From positions 76,232,307 through 76,296,306 of the forward strand of contig CM076193.1 of NCBI GenBank assembly GCA_038277395.1: a stretch of 64,000 nt of DNA, written 5' to 3'. Position 1 is the first letter of the stretch, and each line of letters starts with the position of its first letter. This DNA comes from Dryocosmus kuriphilus. Its lineage: Eukaryota; Arthropoda; Insecta; Hymenoptera; Cynipidae. The notes under the pieces were generated by a model. That model did no database searches. It was given only the letters and a program-made list of their open reading frames with translations, and was not told the DNA's origin. Below are positions 56,153 through 64,000 of this stretch, one piece after another. A program made the translations under genes and the position numbers.

Positions 56153-58542
56153 ATGTCAACTTTGAATGATGAGATACGAGATATATACATTTCCATGCAC
56201 AATCTAAAATGTGAACTAGTCAAGTTGCGCCAAATCATTGAAAAAAGCCTCACAAGTGATAAATACGAAAATTTTTTGAATTTAAATAAAAAAAAGCACA
56301 AAAAATTTTAGATTCACAAAAACAAGTCTGTAAATCCAAATTTGATAAGCTCATGATTAAAAAGAACAGTAGTTGTTCTGATAATTATCATTCAGAACCA
56401 AACAATTTAGAAAGCATTACAAATGAAACGAATGACAACTGCAACAATTTTAATGTTAAGAAAACTAAATTTGTCAATTTAACTAATATGCATATTCCCG
56501 AATTCGTAATAAGAACTGCCGGTTTGCGAAAAAAATTTGGTTTGCCAATTCCCTCTCATCAATTACCTTTCAAATATCTGATTCATGGTTTCAAATCTAA
56601 TATAAAAAATATCCAAGAAAATGACCAGAATAAAGCCAGATTAAAGTTTTGTTAACTGTATCAGCAATTTTGCCCAACAGCAACATTTACATAAAAATCT
56701 CACAAATGACTTTCAAAAACAAGTATACGAAGATTTTAAACTTATTAAACTATTTCTAAAAAATAACCCCAACGTTTTAATCAGCAAAGCTGACAAAGGT
56801 AACATTTCGATAGCGATGAACAAAGACGAATATGAGTCAGACTTAACCCTTATGTTGTCAGACACAAAAATTTATAAACTATGAAAAAAAAAAGATCTTA
56901 CACAAGAAATTCAAACCAAAGTCAATGGTCTAATTAAAATTTGGAAGGAAAAGGATTATATAAATATATCTGTAGTTGCCTCCCTCAAAGCCAATAATGC
57001 TAATCCTTCCAGATGTTATGGACTAAGAAAGATTCATGAAGACCTGAAACAACTCAGACTAATTGTTTCACTTATAGGCAGTCCAATTTATAATCTCTCT
57101 TCCTTTTATAAAACCATCGTTTCAAATAATATAACTCCCCCAATTTCAAGAGTAAAAAACACTTTCGAGTATAATGAAAAAATAAAAATATCACACTTCC
57201 GACAGGTTACAAACTATTTTCCTCTGATGCCGCTTGCTTGTTCAAAAACGTTACTATCGGTCTCGCGATTGTTGTGGTAAAGTCAAGATGGCCTCAGATT
57301 CAAAATAATGTAAAAATGCCAATAACACAATTTCTAAAGGGATTACGAACTTGTGCAAGTAATTCTTCAGCATTCAATTTCAAGGGATTGTCATACAAAT
57401 AAAAGTCAGGCTTTCCTATGGGTTCTCCACTTTCTCCCATTCTATCCGATATTGTTATGGAAGATTTGGAAAAGAGTTGCTTATCTGCCCTTCCAATACA
57501 GTTACCCTTTTACTACCGCTATGTAGATGATATTATTACTGCAACTTCTGCTGATCGAATCCATACAATTTTAAACACTTTCAATAATTTCAATCACAAT
57601 ATTCAACTCACTCTCGAGGAAGAATCAGACGGTAAAATTAGCTTCCTAATTGATGTTCTCATAATATGGGAAGGCGATCGTTTAAAAACAAATTGGTATC
57701 AAAGACAAACTGCATCAGGTCAGTGCCTCAATTATTACTCATATCATCCACATCAATATAAAGTTAATGTTATTAACAATTTCGTTGACAGAGGAATAAC
57801 ATTAGCCCACAAAGACTTCCACGAAAAAAATTTCAGAAAAATCAAAGCAATTTTAATAAACAATAATTATCCTCTTCCATTTATCAACACGGTCGTCAAG
57901 CAGAGATTAAATTACATACAGCAAAAAAATATAGAGCTCGGTACACAGACACACCAAGTGACAACTGACAAAAAAACCTACACACACAGACAATCAGACA
58001 TCCATACAAAGCACAGCAAGACAACAAAACAGTAATATCACAGAACAACCTCGCTACATTTCTGTATCATATATCCATGGACTGTCAGAGAAAATGTTTA
58101 GCATTCTCAAACCCTTCCATATAAAACTTACATTCCGTAACATCAACGATCTCACGCCGATTTTCAAATCAAAAAAAGATCCCATTCCTAAAGAAAAAAC
58201 GTCTAATGTAGTTTACAGCACCCCATGCAATAACTACGAAGCAGTATACATAGGTAAAAAAATGCCCCCTCCATGTATGCGTTAAAGAACGCATGAAAGA
58301 TGTCTACAAACCACCAAATAAATGGACAACAATGACCAAACGTGAAACATGCATGGTATGAAGATCATCGGTTTGATTTTGGACAAACAAAAATTTTAGA
58401 AACAACTGATCACTACAAAAAGCGAATATTTTTAGAAATGGCTCATATAGTCAGCAACCCCTCTGCACTAAACCAAAGAGCTGATACTGAAAATCTTTCC
58501 ATTTTTTACTTTCTCCTTAATTTAGAAAATAGCAAATTTTAA
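56153..58542 (+). pseudogene. Penelope-like RT plus GIY-YIG endonuclease, several frameshifts and stops
   Basis: ATG 56153 begins MSTLNDEIRDIY...; a frameshift near 56302-56310 moves to the frame with GLRKKFGLPIPSHQLPFKYL. Next come FLKNNPNVLISKADKGNISI, an in-frame TGA (56881), CYGLRKIHEDLKQLRLIVSL and SPIYNLSSFYKTI. RT motifs follow: a broken LP-GY-LFSSDAACLFKNV block near 57200-57260, then GFPMGSPLSPILSDIVMEDL and the catalytic YYRYVDDIITATS (57510-57550). The GIY-YIG part has NVVYSTPCNNYEAVYIGK (58205-58260), and after more breaks H.FDFGQTKILETTDHYKKR and LEMAHI (58362-58450). Penelope proteins are reported to work in reverse transcription and target cutting. At least four lesions make this copy non-coding. 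RT and YIG assignments are firm. Confidence 0.88.
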
Positions 58543-59143
58543 TCTTTCATAATACGAAGCGGGCTTTTAAATCATATAAAATTGAAGTTTATTAAACAAA
58601 ATGGTTTTCACGAAGTTTATAAGAATATATTCCAAAATAATATTGACTAAATAAGATGAGCAGGAAAAAATCTGTCGATGGACAGTCTCCCTCAAGTTTT
58701 ATTGCTTTCCCTTCCTGTCACCCTTTCCCCGCCACATCTAAAAAGATCCCGCTCTCTTGCTATCCTCCTGAAGAAACTCTATGGGAAGAAATTTTTTCCT
58801 CTCGTTACCCCCTGGCAAGGCGCCACCCAAACCGACAGTTTCTAGTTTCTACATGTGTTTTTTCAGTAATCATTGAATAGTGAAGACGGCAACGTCTTAG
58901 ATTTCTCTTGTGAAGGCAACTAGCCTTCCAACATGGTTAAAATTTATTATACGTTATAATAAGGTTAGTACAAAGAAAAAAATTAAAAATAAATTTTTAA
59001 AAAAATGTTTGTTTTTATATAATTAAAATATTCTAAAAAATTTATAATTTCCATTTCCTAACAATCAAATAGTCATCCAAATTTGGACATCTTAAACTTT
59101 TATAAGAAATCTATGCAATTTTGTTACAGAATAATAAATTCCA

Positions 59144-59190
59144 CTGACGAGGGCCACCATTGTGTGCCGAAACGTTTGGTTTCAGTTAAT
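59144..59190 (+). ncRNA. Hammerhead-ribozyme-like motif in Penelope 3' terminal segment
   Basis: CTGACGA (core CUGANGA) is followed by GGGCCACCATTGTGTGCC, which can form stem II (GGC-CAC with GTG-GCC, one bulged T), then GAAAC, a short loop GTTTG and GTT (GUH-like). This is the order of a type I hammerhead with a tiny stem III, as described in Penelope-like elements. A convincing stem I is not visible in the immediate flanks, so activity is doubtful. Confidence 0.45.
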
Positions 59191-59267
59191 TAATAATTAA
59201 TTGGTTTTTCAATCTTTGGACCCTAAAGCCAATACCTCTCCACCAACAACTCGCAATTTTTTATTTG

Positions 59268-60316
59268 TTTGCATTTTTAAAGATTAATTCAAAAGTTAAA
59301 AACAAGTCATTTGTAAGGTACATAATTTGAAAACAGTTTCATCTCAAATTCAATAATAATTTTTATGAAAAATATTTATTTGATATATTAAAAAAAAAGT
59401 TAACACATGTGTACTGATAATTAGGACTGATAATTAGGAAAAAAGAGCAATCACAAGATTTTAAAATACAAATTCTCTCTTTGAAATAGAACAAATAAAA
59501 ATAGTCATTCTTTTAAGATAGAAAATTTGAAATAGGACATCTTTTCACCTTCAAATAGATTGTTTTCTAGTTCCTCAATTTACAAGTTCCTCAATTTAAA
59601 AATTACATACTTTTGCTGTCTAAATTGATTTTCTCCTAAAAAAATACACTCCTTAACTATGCAAAACCCAAATTTACTATTACAATTATTTGTAATTTGT
59701 GTAGTACTTAAATTACCTTACATACTTACATAGTACGGTCGCCTCTATGAGTGATGCCTCTTCTCATCCAACTTTCGCTCGATTTCTTCCCCCACTATAC
59801 CAGCACAGTCTCGCGGCGTCTTCGATTTCGAAGAAAATAGTTTTCATCTCCGTGAGTAACTTAACAGCTTTACGAGTCACTTACATATTTTTATGAAAAT
59901 TTATGTAATTTAAAGGAACATACATAGCTCTTTCAATAAAGTTTCAATATAACCTCAAAAAAATGTGACAGAATTTTGTACACCAATTATACTCACAGAC
60001 GCCATAATAACAACGCTTGTTTCTTTATTTCAAAAACAGAGACAGAAAAATGTGAAAAATTCAACTTACCTTTGGTTTTCTTTATGGTCACTCTTCTATA
60101 CATACGACACACATGTTCATATCATATGTACACTGACTCTGGAATAGGACACACCCGTGACACATTTGCGCGCGGATTATACCTAATCGGACGGCCTTCA
60201 TAACCTCGTAACCTGCAAGCAACTCGAAGTGATGCAGAAGTGGGTGTCTCTCTTTTCTTAGAATTATATTTCCCTAGACCCCAATACGCGGAATATAATC
60301 GGAAGGTAGCTGTATT
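59268..60316. other. Intergenic, no gene seen
   Basis: AT-rich to about 59740, then somewhat GC-richer (59740-59830 and 60130-60240), with short overlapping frames lacking recognisable domains. Confidence 0.4.
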
Positions 60317-60400
60317 TAATTATTATATCGTGGATATACTAAGGCTTAACTTAACATATAATTATTATATCGTGGATATACTAAGGCTTAACTTAACATA
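60317..60400. repeat. Exact 42-bp tandem duplication
   Basis: TAATTATTATATCGTGGATA and TACTAAGGCTTAACTTAACATA are repeated twice without mismatch, indicating a recent duplication or polymorphic locus. Confidence 0.95.
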
Positions 60401-61575
60401 TTGTATCCTGTCTACAAAGCTGTTCCGATCAGAAAACAATTTTTAAATAGCAATAATAAAATGCAAATTTTTGGCGAATTACTACTTGCATTCATTAATC
60501 GAAAATTTTTCAGGTATGTATTATTTATGTTTTGATACTCCAAAGAGTCCATGAGTTTACATTTTTTAATTGATGAAGTTTTCTAAAGTCTACTAAAAAG
60601 AGAAGTTGGTGTGTAAGGGGTCGTACGTACGAAGTAACGTTGACTTTCTTTTTTAAAAATAAGTTTGATTTAATGTTTACAGTAATTTACATAAACAGTA
60701 AAGTGTGCCGTGATGTGTTAATTATACCAACTGAAACACTTTTATAAAATTAAAGTTAATCAACGTTATTTGGGGGGGGGGGGGGGTACATCGCTAGTCT
60801 ACGGGTGTCAACGCAAGGGCGGGGGGTAAAAAACCGGAAAATTGTCAACATAGTTTATGCGCGACCCCTAAGGGGAAGCGAAAAGTGCGAAAGGGTCATG
60901 ATAAAAAAACAGTGTATAGTTTGCGTTCGACCCCTGGTCTTGATATCGAAGACATAAAGCTTTTTTTCGATATGGAGGATACTTCGATAATGTGAAGGAG
61001 ATAATAAGAATGAAAGAAATATTTGTTTATTTTATTGTTGGGATGAATTTTACACTAATGTAGCTGAAGTCGTATCGTACTTCTGTTCAAATCTAAGTTG
61101 AGTAACTAAGATTATATCGTGTTTGTCATGGGAGATGCGATCTTTCTCGTATGATGTGAATGCGCAAACTAGCTTTCGTAAAGGTATTTTCGAAAAATTG
61201 AAAAGTTTTTTATTTTTTATAAACAGACATAATATGTCAAACAGTCAATATATATATATATATATCAGACATAATATATCTAACCGATGTCTAGCTAGCA
61301 TGCCCTTTCGGAATTTATAAATTCACATTTGACATCTCAGTACTAGGGTATTAAATTGAACTAGACCTTGCTCGACATAGTAGTAGACTTATGCATGTCT
61401 TCTGAATCGCTCCTAAACATCTCAGGCATGCTATACAAGGCACAGACTTCTCATTGATATTTCCTAGACATTTCCCGGACGAAACATTCTTACTCGGGTA
61501 CACTCGGGATTCTTTATATTATGTGTCGATTTTTTTTTACCATTTAAGAATTTGCTGAGATGAATTCTTTTGGAA
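60401..61575. other. Intergenic; G homopolymer and (TA)n tract
   Basis: A run of G lies at about 60773-60786 and (TA)n at about 61248-61265. No gene. Confidence 0.5.
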
Positions 61576-61758
61576 ATTGCGGCTGCTCAAGTTTGTTTTG
61601 GGTGCTTCAGAAGTTGGTCCTCGACTTTCGATAGCAGGCCGCGAAATCCCGCTGTCGGTACCATTCTTCTGCCTCTATTTGTGGCGACGCGACGGACGGC
61701 TGACAGGGTGGAGTGCAATCCCGTTGAAAACTGTGGGCTCCCGACCCAGGACTTGTGC

Positions 61759-61789
<31 letters not shown>

Positions 61790-61890
61790 TTGCACTTGCG
61801 TGAGGCACTCAAGTGAGCCACAGAGCACTTTTTTATCGCCGAGCTCCCCACGTTTTTAGCGAAGGGCACGCGCTGCGCACGCCCTACGGG
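61576..61890. other. GC-rich block with (TA)n microsatellite, unidentified
   Basis: 61576-61760 is GC-rich with frames open on both strands, followed by (TA)n at 61763-61790 and another GC-rich stretch to about 61890. Tyrosine-isoleucine repeats in predicted peptides come from the microsatellite. It might be an old repeat or promoter-like sequence; no family recognised. Confidence 0.3.
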
Positions 61891-63740
61891 CAGGTGAGAC
61901 AGCCACACATTTTATATAAATGCAAACCTACAAACTATATTGAAATGTAGAAAAAAGATTTGCACCTTGGTCTCTAGATTTCACTAATTTTTTGTACTTA
62001 ATTCAAAGTGAAATTTTACAAATTAATTGATTTAGCTTATTTTTGAATTGATTTATATACAATAATCAAATTAATTTGAAAAACTTCCCTGTGTATAATA
62101 ATGTGCATACATTATAATTTAAATTCATGTGTGTAGTTATTAACCAAGGGATCTGCAGTTTAGAAATTAATTTTGAGTTCAAAGTGTTAACTTTGGATCT
62201 CATTATCTTGAATTAGATTTGTCAGTATAAAATTTCTATAAGGTGTATTTTACAAATAATTTTACGTCATATGTTTTTTCCCCGCAATATTCAGTTATTT
62301 TTTTTTACTGAATAATTCACAGAAAATTTTGTATTACACAATTCACTGATAGAAATGGTGCGGTTATTTCAAGCATACTGTTGCGGGTACGCTTTTTATG
62401 GGTATATTTGCAATGCAATATGTGTCCTTTAATCATAAAGAATGCGCAATACACTAACTACACGGAAAGAAATGGTTTTTGAAATCCGAGTAAAAAGTAC
62501 TTGGTTACATAGTAAAAACGGGCATTAACTAGGTGAATAGTAATAGTAGTAGAAAACTATGACAAAAAATGGTATTTAACTAGGACTTAAAGCTATTTCT
62601 GCATGGTGAAAATAATCATTTCTTTAAATGATTAATATAAATACTTTTCATAATTGTATATACTAAGAGTTGTGTGATATTTTAAGAGGTGCATATGTAT
62701 TTTATTCTATGCTGATGTAGTTCTTTTTGCCTTATTATGAAGAGCAAAATATTTTATGTACATTAGTATTAAATATGAGATGTGAGAGCGGAAAATGATA
62801 GCCTATAGAGTAATAATTGTTACCTGGACAAGGATATAATACTACATCATAAGGCAAATATGTCTTTGTGATGAAAGTACTTTGCGCTAATCTCACAAAG
62901 TAATAATAATAGACATGCATAGCGCCAATTACCACTACTTTAGTAATTCATACTTGAATTAATTGGAAAAATTAACAGTTGTCAGAGTATTTGAAGCTAA
63001 GGTATAATAACAAATTGTGCTACTCCACATAGTAAACTATACCACGTGGTATGCTATGTTCACTGTGCCATATAGTAATTTCTTCCAGGGTCCATAGTGT
63101 ACACTGCACGCCTGGTGACATTGTTGTGTTAGTTTTTGGCTTTGCTGCTATTTTAAGTTTCAAAAGTTTAGTTTGGAAGGAATTTAAAAAGGGCACGATT
63201 ACACACATGAAAAGAGTAGCTGATGGGTTTAATTACATTGCGAAGAAGTAGATATAGGGGAGCAGCAGCTAATGCGGCATACACGGAAAAAAGAGTGTTT
63301 GAGTAAATGGCAGTAATTACTATTTTTGTTGCGAAAATCAATATAAGTGTTAAAAAATTACTATTCTAATTTTAAATTTTTGCCACTTACTCGTGATTAC
63401 TATATAAATGATAACTTGCGACAAAAAAAGTAGCTTAAAATACAATTTGCATTTTGATTTTTTGACACTTTCTCAAGATTACTATTTAAATCATAATTCT
63501 AAGCCAATAAAATAGCTGAAAATACCATTTACATAAAGTAACGAAATATGTCAAGTAATAAAAACTACATTTCTTAGCGGTTTTGACTAAACGGAATGTC
63601 AAAAATTACCATTTGAAGATCGTACTCTCCGGCGTTAGTTTTAAATAGTAAGGGTCAACTCGAAGACGAGTCAAAAAGTACCATTTAGAAATAGTAAAAT
63701 GGTATTTCAGCGAAAAAGCTTGGCTGAGATTTTGTCCACA
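61891..63740. other. Intergenic; MITE-like ends (ACACGGAAA...)
   Basis: Two similar blocks, CTACACGGAAAGAAATGG (62459) and ATACACGGAAAAAAGAG (63280), precede stretches with repeated TAGTAA/TTACTATT words. They look like ends of small interspersed elements. No gene supported. Confidence 0.4.
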
Positions 63741-63751
63741 AAGTGCAAGCG

Positions 63752-63832
63752 GTTAAATAGATCAGTCGGTTAGTGCGTGCGTATTAGGTTAGGATGGTTA
63801 GGTCGGGGGTTCGAATCCCCAGCGAAGTGCCA
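63752..63832 (+). repeat. tRNA-like sequence (tRNA pseudogene or SINE head)
   Basis: TAGATCAGTCGGTTAGTGCG resembles box A with D-arm. CGGGGGTTCGAATCCCCAG is a perfect box B with 5-bp T-stem. Box spacing is tRNA-like. The acceptor arm and anticodon arm do not fold cleanly, so it is probably a SINE or pseudogene rather than a working tRNA. Confidence 0.5.
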
Positions 63833-64000
63833 TTTTCCGAAGCGTTTGGGCGTGCGATTATATGTGTAAGAGACCGTGCACGTGATTGTGTAATTTGAAA
63901 CATAAATTAAGTGCAGTGATTATATTAAAAACAATTTTTTTTGTAAATTTTTCGTTATATTACATTGTTAAAAACCGGTGGGATCCCGACTATTTGTATC

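Larger units (their letters stand above)
55853..59267 (+). mobile_element. Penelope-like retroelement with inverted terminal segments, decayed
   Basis: The segment 55853-55908 is the inverse of 59212-59267 (CCCTAAAGCCAATACCTCT; then CACCAACA), as in Penelope elements with inverted flanking repeats. Between them a plus-strand gene encodes reverse transcriptase and a GIY-YIG endonuclease. A ribozyme-like motif lies just inside the 3' terminal segment. The region 58560-59140 looks like 3' untranslated sequence. Confidence 0.85.

Noticed and set aside
61570..61828. Frames ending in tyrosine-isoleucine repeats on both strands
   Set aside because: The repeats are (TA)n translation and the rest has no recognisable domain on either strand.
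63780..63805. GGTTAGG-like words suggesting insect telomeric (TTAGG)n
   Set aside because: Only scattered words, no tandem array; they lie inside a tRNA-like sequence.
1..64000. CRISPR arrays, operons, bacterial signals
   Set aside because: No short regularly spaced repeat array or compact gene clusters; introns, LINEs, SINEs and MITEs show this is animal DNA.

Overview
This is eukaryotic, most likely insect, DNA. It is AT-rich, crowded with transposons, and has one 500-base assembly gap. The only convincing host gene is a three-exon orthologue of the gap gene Krüppel on the minus strand (36367 to 29871). Its short first exon and its PEDLS co-repressor motif resemble the Drosophila protein. 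The sequence fits Hymenoptera or another holometabolous insect, but I cannot fix the species.

Layout. 1-333: a possible partial coding exon running off the left edge. 1458-2310: a degenerate tandem repeat. 2372-11208: a very large foldback element with inverted arms partly made of GGA/CCT-rich tandem arrays. It holds a decayed zinc-finger plus acidic-tail reading frame, a 5'-truncated APE-type LINE, and a nested 2.1-kb palindrome with TA target duplication. 11.4-24 kb: mostly foldback and MITE elements, including a hAT-type MITE with an exact 8-bp duplication and a TAA-flanked foldback whose arms both carry tRNA-like sequence. 24.3-24.8 kb: low-repeat sequence that may be regulatory. 25650-26721: a 1.07-kb hairpin palindrome. 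29.1-37.1 kb: the Krüppel locus, with a 4.9-kb first intron hosting two foldback insertions, and GC-richer low-repeat DNA upstream of the start codon.

37-46 kb: MITEs, a tRNA-derived SINE, a LINE 3' remnant and two more large foldbacks. 46875-50881: a terminal-inverted-repeat unit enclosing a 3.0-kb IS630-Tc1-mariner element of DD41D type. Its transposase has one frameshift and an Asn in place of the second catalytic Asp. 52-55.4 kb: a possible isolated exon, the gap, and a dead pogo/Tigger-like transposase. 55.85-59.27 kb: a decayed Penelope-like element with RT, GIY-YIG endonuclease and a hammerhead-ribozyme-like terminal motif. 59.3-64 kb: low-information DNA with a tandem duplication, microsatellites and a tRNA-like sequence near the right edge.

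The striking theme is the number of foldback elements: about thirteen inverted-repeat structures from 0.3 to 9 kb. At least three have arms built of tandem repeats, as in Drosophila FB elements. There is no operon-like organisation. Krüppel would act alone as a transcription factor, and the rest is transposon turnover around it. Repeat boundaries were read by eye, so edges are accurate to a few bases only where a target duplication is stated.
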